Assembly: GCF_024701375.2 (NCBI RefSeq) | Contig: NZ_CP113910.1 | Location: forward strand, 3,224,001 to 3,288,000 | Direction: 5' to 3' | DNA length: 64,000 nucleotides | Source: Streptomyces sp. KMM 9044 | Lineage (GTDB): Bacteria; Actinomycetota; Actinomycetes; Streptomycetales; Streptomycetaceae | In this document: in pieces, positions 49,809-58,036 of the stretch | How the letters are laid out: every line of letters begins with the position of its first letter | Numbering within the stretch: position 1 is the first letter of the stretch | Notes under the pieces: generated by a model | Databases searched by the model: none | Told to the model about the DNA's origin: nothing | Seen by the model: the letters and a program-made list of their open reading frames with translations, nothing else | Made by a program: the position numbers and the translations under genes

Positions 49809-50966
49809 TCACGCATCGGGTTTGCGGTGAACGCGGGTGACCCACTCCGCGGGCTTGGCCATCTCCTCCTTGGTGGGGAGGGTGTTGGGCGAGGTCCACA
49901 CCCGGTTGAAGCCGTCCATGCCGACCTCCTCGACCACCGCGCGGACGAAACGTTCGCCGTCGCGGTACTGGCGGAGCTTGGCATCCAGGCCGAGCAGCTT
50001 GCGCAGGGCCAGGTCCAGGCGGGAGGCGCCCTTCGCGCGGCGCTGCTGGAACTTCTCGCGGATCTCGGCGACGCTCGGCACGACCTCGGGCCCGACACCG
50101 TCCATCACGAAGTCGGCGTGTCCCTCCAGCAGGGACATCACGGCCGTGAGCCGGCCGAGGATCTCCCGCTGGGCAGGGGTCTGCACGAGCTCCACGAAGG
50201 AGCGCCCGTCGGCCCCGTCCGCGTCGTTCTCGCCCTCGGGCCGGCCGCCGGTGAAGGACTGGACGGCCTGGCGGACACGCTCCAGGACGGTCATGGGGTC
50301 GACGTCGGTCTCCCCCAGGAACGACTGGATCTCGCCCTGCATGTGGTCGCGCAGCCAGGGCACGGCGGAGAACTGGGTACGGTGCGTCTCCTCGTGCAGG
50401 CAGACCCACAGCCGGAAGTCGTGCGGATCCACGTCGAGTTCGCGTTCCACATGGACGATGTTGGGGGCGACGAGCAGCAGTCTGCCGCCGCCGTTCGGCG
50501 CGCCGGGCGGGCCGCCGGCCGGAAGCTCGCGGGTGGCGGGGGCGAAGGTCTCGTACTGGCCGAGGACGCGGGAGGCCAGGAAGGACAGCAGCATGCCGAC
50601 CTCGACGCCGGTGACCTTGCCGCCGACGGTGCCGAGGAGGACCCCGCCGGGTGAGGTACCGCGCCGGTCGTGCATCTTGTCGAGGAGCGGCCCCAGCAGT
50701 TCACGGAAGCCCGCGACGTTGGCCCGGACCCAGCCGGGGCGGTCGACGACGAGGACGGGGGTGTCGTGCGTCTCGTCGGTGCCCAGCCGGGTGAAGCCGC
50801 GGACGTGCGCCTCGGAGGCCTTCGCGTGCTTCCGCAGTTCGGTGACGACGGCCCTGGCCTCGTCACGGCTCACGTCGGGCCCCGGCCGCATGAGCCGGGT
50901 CGCGGTCGCGACCGCGAGATCCCAGTCGACCATCCCGGAAGAGGCAGCACCACCGAAACTCGTCAT
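49809..50966 (-). CDS. Zinc-dependent metalloprotease-like protein (DUF2342 zincin)
   Basis: The 385-residue cytoplasmic protein has a zinc-binding HEETH motif (LWVCLHEETHRTQF) and the DUF2342 pattern (MVDWDLAVATATRLMRPGPD at the start, EGHADFVMDGVG later). The family is often annotated as F420-biosynthesis-associated or zinc-dependent metalloprotease. Substrate unknown. ATG at 50966 (MTSFGGAASSGM). It lies downstream of dacB on the same strand with a 119-bp gap. Confidence 0.9.
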   Translation of the reverse strand: MTSFGGAASSGMVDWDLAVATATRLMRPGPDVSRDEARAVVTELRKHAKASEAHVRGFTRLGTDETHDTPVLVVDRPGWVRANVAGFRELLGPLLDKMHDRRGTSPGGVLLGTVGGKVTGVEVGMLLSFLASRVLGQYETFAPATRELPAGGPPGAPNGGGRLLLVAPNIVHVERELDVDPHDFRLWVCLHEETHRTQFSAVPWLRDHMQGEIQSFLGETDVDPMTVLERVRQAVQSFTGGRPEGENDADGADGRSFVELVQTPAQREILGRLTAVMSLLEGHADFVMDGVGPEVVPSVAEIREKFQQRRAKGASRLDLALRKLLGLDAKLRQYRDGERFVRAVVEEVGMDGFNRVWTSPNTLPTKEEMAKPAEWVTRVHRKPDA

Positions 50967-51085
50967 GCTGCAACGGTACGTGAGGAGCGCGGCGCGGGGC
51001 AGGGCGGCGGGACAGCCGGTGCCGGGCGCCCCTGCGGCGCCCCTGCGGCGCCCGGCGCGTGGCCGGCAGGTCATCCGGCAGGTTG

Positions 51086-52783
51086 TCACCGGCAGCCGCA
51101 CGCCGCCAGGGCCGTGGCGGCCTTGTCGAGGGCCGCCTGGGCGGCCGTGGGGTCGGTGGTGCCGGTCGCGAGGAAGGCGAAGGCGAGCAGCCTGCCCTCC
51201 CGGTCGACGACGGTGCCCGCCAGGGCGTTGACGCCGGTGAGGGTGCCCGTCTTGGCCCGTACGACGCCGGCCGCGCCGTCGGCGTAGCGGCCGGTGAGGG
51301 TGCCGGTGAAGCCGGCGACGGGCAGACCGGTGAGGACGGGGCGCAGTTCGGGGTGGGCGGGGTCGCCGGACTTCACGAGGAGCGCGGTGAGCAGGCCGGT
51401 GGTGAGCCGGTTCTTGCGGTCGAGGCCGCTGGCGTCCTTGAACGCGGTGCCCTTCAGGGGGACGCCGAGCTTCTGCAGCTGGGTGCGGACGGCGGCGGCG
51501 GCGCCCGCGAAGTCGGCGCGTCGGCCGGTGGCGATCGCGGTCTGGCGGGCGAGGGCTTCGGCGAGGTCGTTGTCGCTGTGGGTGAGCATCCGTTCGACCA
51601 GGGTGGCGAGCGGGGGCGAGGAGACCGTGGCGAGGGTGCCGGCGCGGGCTGTGGACTTCGACGGGCCGGGGGGTGTGGCCTTGATGCCGTGTTCCTTCAG
51701 CAGCGCGCCGAACTTCCCCGCGGCGTCGGCCGCGGGGTCCGGGACGCGGTCCGCGGGGCCGCTGACGGAGTCGTCGGTACGGGCCTCGTCGGCCATCAGC
51801 GGGGTGATGAGGGCGATGTTGGGGTTGACGCCGATCGGGTGTCGCTGGCCGCCCGGGTAGAGGGTGGTGTCGTAGGACAGGGTGACCTCGCGTACGCCGC
51901 GTTCGGCGAGGGCCGCGGCGGTGCGTGCGGCGAGGTCGCGCAGGCTCGCCGAGCCGGTGGTCTCCTTCTCCCGGTTCTCCCGGTTCTCCCGGTCCTTCCG
52001 GTCCTTCCGGTCCTTCCGGTCCTTCCGGTCCTTCCGGGCGGTGAGGGTGGGGTCGCCGCCGCCGACGAGGATGACCTCTTTCGTGTCGGGTTCGTAGGTG
52101 GCGCGGGTGGTCAGGCGGTGGTCGGGGCCGAGCGCGGTGAGGGCGGCGGCGGCGGTGGCGATCTTCGTGGTGGAGGCGGGGGTGAGCGCGTCGGCGGGAC
52201 TGTCGGCGTACAGGCTCCGGCCGGTGGACACGTCGACCACGGAGGCGGAGCGGTCGCCGAACGCCGGGATCCTCAGCAGCGGGGCGAGGGTGCCCGAGAG
52301 GGCCTTGCCGCCGGGCGCCGACTTGACGGTGGTGGCGCCGCCGCCGAGTCCGGTGAGCACGGAGGGGGCGCTGGGGGCCGTACGGGACCCGCGGGGCGGT
52401 GTACCGGCGTTGCCGCGGGTGCCGCCGTGATCTGCGCCACGCGTGGCCTCCAGGGCCACGGCCCGGTCCTGCTCGGCCGTACGCTGACCGGTGGCGTCCC
52501 AGGGACCGGCGGCGGTCACCGCGCCTGCGGCCAGCACCGTTCCGGCGGTGGCCGCGACCACGGTGAACCGCCAGGTTCCCGGCCAGGTTCCCGGCCGGGC
52601 CACCGACCGCGTGATCCATGGCCCGGCGGCCGTGGCGCCACCCGCGGGACGACGCGGCCGCAACCGCGCCAGACGCGGCCGGACAGCCGCCGCGGTCCGT
52701 GCCAGACGGGGTCGCACGGTGTCCGCGAACCGCGCCACATGCGGTCTCGCGGCCCGCCAAGGCCTCAGCTCCGGCACGACCAC
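51086..52783 (-). CDS. dacB: D-alanyl-D-alanine carboxypeptidase/endopeptidase (PBP4 family)
   Basis: S13 peptidase of 565 residues that trims peptidoglycan stem peptides. The active-site triads are visible: SxxK in TPASTTKIATAA (about 205), SxN in LTHSDNDLAEALA and KTG in VRAKTGTLTGVN. A basic N-terminal region with one membrane helix (FTVVAATAGTVLAAGAVTAA, about 75) anchors it. A KDR/ENR triplet repeat (about 250-275) sits between GGDPTLTA and the next strand. GTG at 52783. Confidence 0.94.
   Translation of the reverse strand: MVVPELRPWRAARPHVARFADTVRPRLARTAAAVRPRLARLRPRRPAGGATAAGPWITRSVARPGTWPGTWRFTVVAATAGTVLAAGAVTAAGPWDATGQRTAEQDRAVALEATRGADHGGTRGNAGTPPRGSRTAPSAPSVLTGLGGGATTVKSAPGGKALSGTLAPLLRIPAFGDRSASVVDVSTGRSLYADSPADALTPASTTKIATAAAALTALGPDHRLTTRATYEPDTKEVILVGGGDPTLTARKDRKDRKDRKDRKDRENRENREKETTGSASLRDLAARTAAALAERGVREVTLSYDTTLYPGGQRHPIGVNPNIALITPLMADEARTDDSVSGPADRVPDPAADAAGKFGALLKEHGIKATPPGPSKSTARAGTLATVSSPPLATLVERMLTHSDNDLAEALARQTAIATGRRADFAGAAAAVRTQLQKLGVPLKGTAFKDASGLDRKNRLTTGLLTALLVKSGDPAHPELRPVLTGLPVAGFTGTLTGRYADGAAGVVRAKTGTLTGVNALAGTVVDREGRLLAFAFLATGTTDPTAAQAALDKAATALAACGCR
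51971..52033. repeat. 9-bp tandem repeats in dacB
   Basis: Two CCGGTTCTC copies followed by five CCGGTCCTT copies, in frame, encode ENR and KDR repeats on the minus strand. The added segment is highly charged. Confidence 0.95.
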
Positions 52784-52862
52784 CAGCCCCTTTCGCGATC
52801 ACACACCTGCGTGAGGGACACTTAACCACCAGAACTATGTGCTGATCATGGAGGAGCCACCG

Positions 52863-53354
52863 GTGGAGTTCGACGTCACGATCGAGATCCCGAAGGGTTC
52901 GCGGAACAAGTACGAGGTGGACCACGAGACGGGTCGGATCCGTTTGGACCGTCGACTCTTCACCTCGACCGCCTACCCGACCGACTACGGCTTCGTCGAG
53001 AACACCCTCGGCGAGGACGGCGACCCGCTGGACGCGCTGGTCATTCTCGACGAGCCGACGTTCCCGGGCTGTCTGATCCGCTGCCGTGCGATCGGCATGT
53101 TCCGGATGACGGACGAGGCCGGCGGCGACGACAAGCTGCTGTGCGTCCCGTCGACGGACCCGCGCGTGGAGCACCTGCGGGACATCCACCACGTGTCGGA
53201 GTTCGACCGTCTGGAGATCCAGCACTTCTTCGAGGTCTACAAGGACCTGGAGCCGGGCAAGTCGGTGGAGGGCGCCAACTGGGTGGGCCGGACGGACGCC
53301 GAGATCGAGATCGAGCGGTCCTACAAGCGTTTCAAGGAGACGGACGGCCACTGA
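52863..53354 (+). CDS. ppa: Inorganic pyrophosphatase (family I)
   Basis: Ppa hydrolyses pyrophosphate. The 163-residue protein has the signature [14 protein letters not shown] with catalytic acids and the substrate-binding [12 protein letters not shown] at 52863 was chosen because GGAGGAG lies 7 bp upstream; an in-frame ATG at 52848 overlaps that site and is unlikely. A strong terminator follows. Confidence 0.97.
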   Translation: MEFDVTIEIPKGSRNKYEVDHETGRIRLDRRLFTSTAYPTDYGFVENTLGEDGDPLDALVILDEPTFPGCLIRCRAIGMFRMTDEAGGDDKLLCVPSTDPRVEHLRDIHHVSEFDRLEIQHFFEVYKDLEPGKSVEGANWVGRTDAEIEIERSYKRFKETDGH

Positions 53355-53372
53355 GCCGCCTGGGCACGAGAC

Positions 53373-53412
53373 GCGAAAAGGGCCGCACGCATGGGCGTGC
53401 GGCCCTTTTCGC
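53373..53412 (+). terminator. ppa terminator (18-bp stem)
   Basis: A perfect 18-bp stem (GCGAAAAGGGCCGCACGC and its complement) with loop ATGG lies 18 bp after the ppa stop. Confidence 0.9.
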
Positions 53413-53505
53413 TGTCCGTGCGCATACTGATCCGTGGGGCCCGCCGGCCAGGCCCCACGGGGGTGCACGCAGCAGGGACATGTCGTAGCAGGGAGCGCAG
53501 CGCAG

Positions 53506-55215
53506 GTGACGGACGCGGAGGACCGCAAACGCCGGTCGGACGAGGCGAGGAGCGCCTTCGGCTCTCGGGTCGGACTGGCGACTCCGGTGGACACGGAGTC
53601 GTCGACGACGTCGGAGTTCGCCGTTCCGGAAGGGCTGGCGCTCATGAGGACCCAACGGGTCCCCACCGAGTCGGAGACGACGTCGGAGTTCGCCCTGCCC
53701 AAGGGCCTGGACGCGGCTCCCCATCCGCCCGCCGAGGCGGAGGGGTCGGCGTTCAACCTGCCGAACACGTACCAGGCCAAACATGCTCCGCCGGCGTTCC
53801 CCCCGCCCAACGGGATCCCGTCCGTCTCCCTGCACCGGGACGCGCCCTGGCAGGACCGGATGCGCACCATGCTGCGCATGCCGGTGACCGAACGGCCGGC
53901 GCTGGAGCAGGTGCACCGGCACGACGACGACGCCGGGCCCGCCGTGCCGCGCGTGCTCGACCTGACGCTGCGTATCGGGGAGCTGCTGCTGGCGGGCGGC
54001 GAGGGCGCGGAGGACGTGGAGGGGGCGATGTTCGCCGTCTGCCGCTCCTACGGCCTGGACCGCTGCGAGCCGACCGTCACCTTCACCCTGCTGTCGATCT
54101 CCCATCAGCCGTCGCTGGTGGAGGACCCGGTGACCGCGTCGCGCACGGTGCGCCGCCGGGGCACCGACTACACCCGCCTGGCGGCCGTGTACCAGCTGGT
54201 GGACGACCTCAGCGACGACGAGACGCACCTTTCCCTGGAGGAGTCCTACCGGCGGCTCGCGGAGATCCGCCGCAACCGGCACCCCTATCCCACCTGGGCG
54301 CTGAACGCGGCCAGCGGGCTGCTGGCGGGCTCGGCCTCGGTGCTGGTCGGCGGTGGTCTCCTGGTGTTCGTGGCCGCGGCGGTGGGCGCGATGCTCGGCG
54401 ACCGGCTGGCCTGGAAGTGCGCCGACCGGGGACTGCCGGAGTTCTACCAGTTCACGGTGGCCGCGATGCCGCCGGCCGCGATGGGCATCACGCTGACGCT
54501 GGCGCACGCTGACGTGAAGGCGTCCGCGGTGATCACCGGTGGGCTGTTCGCCCTGCTGCCGGGACGGGCACTGGTGGCGGGTGTGCAGGACGGCCTGACG
54601 GGCTTCTACATCACCGCCTCCGCGCGGCTCCTGGAGGTCCTGTACTTCTTCGTGGGCATCGTGGCCGGCGTGCTGGTGGTGCTCTACTTCGGCGTGCAGC
54701 TGGGCGCCGAGCTGAACCCGGACGCGGCACTCGTCCTGTCCGAGCGGCCGCTGCTGCAGATCCTTGCGTCGCTCGGGTTGTCGCTGGCCTTCGCGGTGCT
54801 GCTCCAGCAGGAGCGGTCCACGGTGCTGCTGGTCACTCTCAACGGCGGCGTCGCCTGGGTGGTGTACGGCGCGATGCACTACGCGGGCGGCATCTCGCCG
54901 GTGGCCTCCACGGCCGCGGCGGCGGGGCTCGTGGGACTCTTCGGACAGCTGCTGTCCCGGTACCGGTTCGCTTCGGCGCTGCCGTACATCACGGCGGCGA
55001 TCGGGCCCCTGCTGCCCGGTTCCGCCACGTACTTCGGTCTGCTGTCGATCGCCCAGAGCGAGGTGGACGCGGGTCTGCTGTACCTCTCGAAGGCGGTGGC
55101 GCTCGCCATGGCCATCGCGATCGGGGTGAATCTCGGTTCGGAGATCTCCCGGCTGTTCCTTCGGGTCGGCTCCGCCGAGAAGCGCAGGGCGGCGAAGCGG
55201 ACACGCGGTTTCTGA
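53506..55215 (+). CDS. Threonine/serine exporter ThrE family membrane protein
   Basis: From GTG 53506 the 569-residue protein has a roughly 140-residue cytoplasmic N-terminal region, the ThrE/DUF1212 domain (LDLTLRIGELLLAGGEGAED, VTFTLLSISHQPS) and about ten membrane helices including the C-terminal DUF3815 part (LASLGLSLAFAVLLQQERST, ALPYITAAIGPLLPGSATYF). It probably exports Thr/Ser or small peptides, by analogy to Corynebacterium ThrE. The N-terminal region contains an internally duplicated TTSEFA-P-GL motif. Confidence 0.9.
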   Translation: MTDAEDRKRRSDEARSAFGSRVGLATPVDTESSTTSEFAVPEGLALMRTQRVPTESETTSEFALPKGLDAAPHPPAEAEGSAFNLPNTYQAKHAPPAFPPPNGIPSVSLHRDAPWQDRMRTMLRMPVTERPALEQVHRHDDDAGPAVPRVLDLTLRIGELLLAGGEGAEDVEGAMFAVCRSYGLDRCEPTVTFTLLSISHQPSLVEDPVTASRTVRRRGTDYTRLAAVYQLVDDLSDDETHLSLEESYRRLAEIRRNRHPYPTWALNAASGLLAGSASVLVGGGLLVFVAAAVGAMLGDRLAWKCADRGLPEFYQFTVAAMPPAAMGITLTLAHADVKASAVITGGLFALLPGRALVAGVQDGLTGFYITASARLLEVLYFFVGIVAGVLVVLYFGVQLGAELNPDAALVLSERPLLQILASLGLSLAFAVLLQQERSTVLLVTLNGGVAWVVYGAMHYAGGISPVASTAAAAGLVGLFGQLLSRYRFASALPYITAAIGPLLPGSATYFGLLSIAQSEVDAGLLYLSKAVALAMAIAIGVNLGSEISRLFLRVGSAEKRRAAKRTRGF

Positions 55216-55232
55216 CCCCGGGCCGCCCGGTA

Positions 55233-55280
55233 CACGCATCCCCGGGGTGCGCGAGCGGTCGCGTGCGCCCCGGGGACGTG
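55233..55280. terminator. Convergent hairpin between exporter and DedA genes
   Basis: TCCCCGGGG/CCCCGGGGA arms with a further partly paired G+C-rich inner stem and an outer CACG/CGTG, placed between two convergent stops. Confidence 0.65.
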
Positions 55281-55311
55281 TTCGGTCCGGGTTCGGGTTC
55301 GGAACGGCGGT

Positions 55312-56310
55312 TCAGTAACCGCCGTTGTAGGGCTGCTGCTGGTGGTGGTCCTGACCGTGCCCCTGAGGCTGCCCCTGCGCCCCGCCCTGGCCCTGGCCCT
55401 GGGGATACTGCTGCCCGCCGTAGTACTGGTCGTATCCGCCCCGGTCGCCGCCGTAGGGCTGCCGGGGCGGCTGAGGCTGCTGGAGGTGCGGGTAGCCCTG
55501 GTTGTCATGGGGCTGCTGGGGCTGTGGGGCCTGCGGCCGCTGCTGGGGCTGCGGTCCGTCCGGGGGGATGCGGCGGAGCTGGGTCGTGGCGTCGTCCACG
55601 ACCGGCTGCCGGGCGTACTCGGGGGCCTGCCGGTTGCGGTACGCGTCGTACTCGCCCTGCTGCCCGGCGTCCGGGGTCTCGACGGCGCCGCGCTTCTTCT
55701 TGGCGCGCTCCCGCAGGTACTCGACGATGATCGGGACCACCGAGAGGAAGACGATCAGGATGAGGATCGACTCGACGTTGGCCTTGATGAAATCGATCTG
55801 GCCGAGCCAGTAGCCGGCGAGCGTGACGCCCGATCCCCAGGCCACGCCGCCGATGAGGTTGTACGTGAGGAACGTGCGGTACTTCATCCGGCCCGCGCCC
55901 GCCGTGATGGGGGCGAAGGTGCGCACGATCGGCACGAAGCGGGCCAGCACGATCGCCTTCGGCCCGTACTTCTCCATGAACTCGTGGGCCTTCTCCAGGT
56001 TCTCCTGTTTGAAGAGCTTGGAGTTGGGGCGGCTGAAGATCCTCGGGCCGAAGAACTTGCCGATCATGTAGCCGACTTGGTCGCCCAGGACGGCGGCGAT
56101 CACGATCAGCGTGCACACCAGCCACAGCGGCTGGGTGATGTAGCTGCCCTCGGCCACGAAGAGGCCCGCCGTGAACAGCAGGGAGTCACCGGGCAGGAAC
56201 GCGAAGAATCCGGACTCGGCGAAGACGATCAGCAGGATGCCGGGAAGGCTGAAGGTCTCGATCAGGTAGTCCGGGCTCAGCCACTCGGGGCCGAGCGCAA
56301 GGGTGGTCAC
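55312..56310 (-). CDS. DedA family membrane protein with Gln-rich tail
   Basis: 332 residues. The N-terminal two thirds is a DedA/SNARE-associated (VTT) domain: FAESGFFAFLPGDSLLFTAG, a GxxxG-containing GYMIGKFFGPRIF and ARFVPIVRTFAPITAGAGRM, with about five hydrophobic segments. These proteins are linked to lipid (undecaprenyl-phosphate or phospholipid) scrambling and proton homeostasis. After about residue 215 is a Gln/Pro/Gly/Tyr-rich cytoplasmic tail (YGGDRGGYDQYYGGQQYPQG). GTG at 56310. Confidence 0.93.
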   Translation of the reverse strand: MTTLALGPEWLSPDYLIETFSLPGILLIVFAESGFFAFLPGDSLLFTAGLFVAEGSYITQPLWLVCTLIVIAAVLGDQVGYMIGKFFGPRIFSRPNSKLFKQENLEKAHEFMEKYGPKAIVLARFVPIVRTFAPITAGAGRMKYRTFLTYNLIGGVAWGSGVTLAGYWLGQIDFIKANVESILILIVFLSVVPIIVEYLRERAKKKRGAVETPDAGQQGEYDAYRNRQAPEYARQPVVDDATTQLRRIPPDGPQPQQRPQAPQPQQPHDNQGYPHLQQPQPPRQPYGGDRGGYDQYYGGQQYPQGQGQGGAQGQPQGHGQDHHQQQPYNGGY

Positions 56311-56446
56311 GGGGCTGTGGCTCCTGCTGGTTGAGGGGGGCGGGCGGGGGCTGGGTGCCAAAGCTATCAACGCAGCCGTCCCGGCCCGGGTTCCACGGGG
56401 CGTACCCAGGATTGCACCGTGCCTCCTTCCCGGCGAAGCTGGGGCC

Positions 56447-56812
56447 ATGGGCATAGAGGAGTACGGCGGTGGACAGGGCCCCGGGCCCGACGTCCTGGTG
56501 GTCACGACGAACGACGTCCCGGGGCACCGGGTGCAGGAAGTGGTCGGAGAGGTATTCGGGCTGACCGTGCGGTCCCGCCACCTCGGCAGCCAGATCGGCG
56601 CCGGTCTGAAGTCGATGGTCGGCGGGGAACTCAAGGGGCTGACCAAGACGCTCGTGGAGACCCGCAACCAGGCCATGGAGCGACTGATCGAGCAGGCCCG
56701 CGCGCGGGGCGCCAACGGGGTGCTGGCGTTCCGTTTCGACGTCACGGAGGCGGCGGACGTGGGCACCGAGGTGTGCGCGTACGGCACCGCGGTGGTCCTC
56801 GTACGCGAGTGA
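56447..56812 (+). CDS. YbjQ/UPF0145 family protein
   Basis: 121-residue cytoplasmic protein of the heavy-metal-binding YbjQ type. It has LVVTTNDVPGHRVQEVVGEV, GLTVRSRHLGSQIGAGLKSM and the GANGVLAFRFDVTEA block. The family forms pentamers; its role is unknown. ATG at 56447 follows GAAGCTGGGG. Divergent from the DedA gene. Confidence 0.92.
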   Translation: MGIEEYGGGQGPGPDVLVVTTNDVPGHRVQEVVGEVFGLTVRSRHLGSQIGAGLKSMVGGELKGLTKTLVETRNQAMERLIEQARARGANGVLAFRFDVTEAADVGTEVCAYGTAVVLVRE

Positions 56813-56873
56813 CCGCGCGGTACGCCGCCCGGTCCCCTCCCCGGGGCCGGGCGGCGCGCCGCGCGGTACGGGC

Positions 56874-57635
56874 TCAGCCGCTGTGCCGGGCCGCGTTGGC
56901 GACGATCGCGTCGCGCAGGTATACCGCCAGGCCGGGGCGGATGTCCTCGTACGTCCGCGTGAAGCGCGGGTCGGCGACGTACATCTCGCCCAGGCAGGTG
57001 TGCATCTCGTGCCCGCAGTCGTAGTACGCGCGGGTGATGAAGAGCCGGTGCTCCTCCGCCGTGTCCATGGCCTCCCCGGAGTCGGCCGGGGTACCGGCGG
57101 ACATCAGGTCGGCCATGCGCAGGTGGAGGGAGTCGAACTCCCCGGTGACGCGTTTCCAGTCGTCCTTGGTGTAGGACGCGGTCCGCTGCCGGGACTGCCG
57201 GTAGGCGTCGGTGTCGCCCCAGCGCTCCCGGACCTCGTCCTCGTACTGGTCCGGGTCGAGGTTCCCGAACACCTCGAACCGTTCCTCGGGCGTCAGACTG
57301 ATTCCCATCGTGCGTGCCTCCATGGCGTGCTCCACGGCCGCCGCCATCTTCTGCAGCCTCTCGATCCGGGCGGTCAGCAGGTCGTGCTGCCGGCGCAGGT
57401 GCGCGCGCGGATCCGCCTCCGGGTCGTCGAGCAGGGCGGCGACCTCGTCGAGCGGGAAGCCGAGTTCCCGGTAGAACAGGATCTGCTGCAGCCGGTCGAG
57501 GTCGGCGTCGGTGTAACGCCGGTGACCCGCGCTGCTGCGCTCGCCCGGGGCGAGCAGGCCGATGTCGTCGTAGTGGTGCAGGGTGCGCACCGTGACCCCG
57601 GCGAAGCCGGCCACCTGCCCCACGGAGTGACTCAC
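56874..57635 (-). CDS. tipA: MerR-family thiopeptide-responsive regulator TipA
   Basis: The 253-residue protein has an N-terminal MerR winged helix (MSHSVGQVAGFAGVTVRTLH, SSAGHRRYTDADLDRLQQIL), a coiled coil (about 75-110) and a C-terminal TipAS antibiotic-recognition domain (PEERFEVFGNLDPDQYEDEV, WKRVTGEFDSLHLRMADLM, YYDCGHEMHTCLGEMYVADP). TipAL binds thiostrepton-type antibiotics and activates its own promoter. GTG at 57635 with GGGAGC upstream. The cysteine used for covalent thiostrepton capture appears present (YYDCGHEMHTC). An internal TipAS start is likely, as in S. lividans. Confidence 0.94.
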   Translation of the reverse strand: MSHSVGQVAGFAGVTVRTLHHYDDIGLLAPGERSSAGHRRYTDADLDRLQQILFYRELGFPLDEVAALLDDPEADPRAHLRRQHDLLTARIERLQKMAAAVEHAMEARTMGISLTPEERFEVFGNLDPDQYEDEVRERWGDTDAYRQSRQRTASYTKDDWKRVTGEFDSLHLRMADLMSAGTPADSGEAMDTAEEHRLFITRAYYDCGHEMHTCLGEMYVADPRFTRTYEDIRPGLAVYLRDAIVANAARHSG

Positions 57636-58036
57636 TTCCGCTCCCTCTTCGTTCTCGGTACACACTCCACCCTGGGTCCTCACGCCACGTGAGGTGCAAG
57701 CCGGTTTCCAGCGGCCGTTCACTCCGGCCGTCCATACAGACCGTTTCATACCTGTTTGCGTGCTTGATCCGTCTATCGTGTGCGTGTGGTCCGGGACAGC
57801 ACACAGCAGGCCCCTCCTCCGCTTCTCCGCTTCTCCGCTTCTTCGCTCCTGCGCCCCGGGCACGCGGCCTGCTGCCGCCGGCGGGCGTGGGCCTGACCGC
57901 CGAGGAACTCCAGGACGTGCCGCGGCAGACCGTGCCGGACGCACTCGGGGCCCGGCGGGTACTGCGTGCCCCCTTCGCCCCGTGTCCGGCCCGCACGAAC
58001 TCCCGGACGAATCCCCCTACGCCCCCGGAGGTATCC
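57636..58036. promoter_or_regulatory. Divergent tipA / glutamate decarboxylase region
   Basis: 401 bp with the tipA promoter (57669-57699), an A+T-rich stretch (57740-57780) and an 8-bp CCGCTTCT triple repeat (57819-57842). The glutamate decarboxylase ribosome site GGAGG lies at 58027-58031. The decarboxylase promoter is not identified. Confidence 0.55.
57669..57699 (-). promoter_or_regulatory. TipA-dependent promoter with operator palindrome
   Basis: On the minus strand TTGCAC (57699-57694) and CAGGGT (57674-57669) are separated by 19 bp, the long spacer typical of MerR-type promoters. The spacer holds a perfect palindrome CCTCACG-TGG-CGTGAGG (57678-57694). This matches the tipA promoter of S. 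lividans as I remember it (TTGCACCTCACGTCACGTGAGG), so autoregulation is likely. Confidence 0.85.

Noticed and set aside
49809..53879. Minus-strand open frame of 1356 codons
   Set aside because: Only its last 385 codons (from ATG 50966) match a real protein; the rest runs through dacB and ppa in wrong frames.
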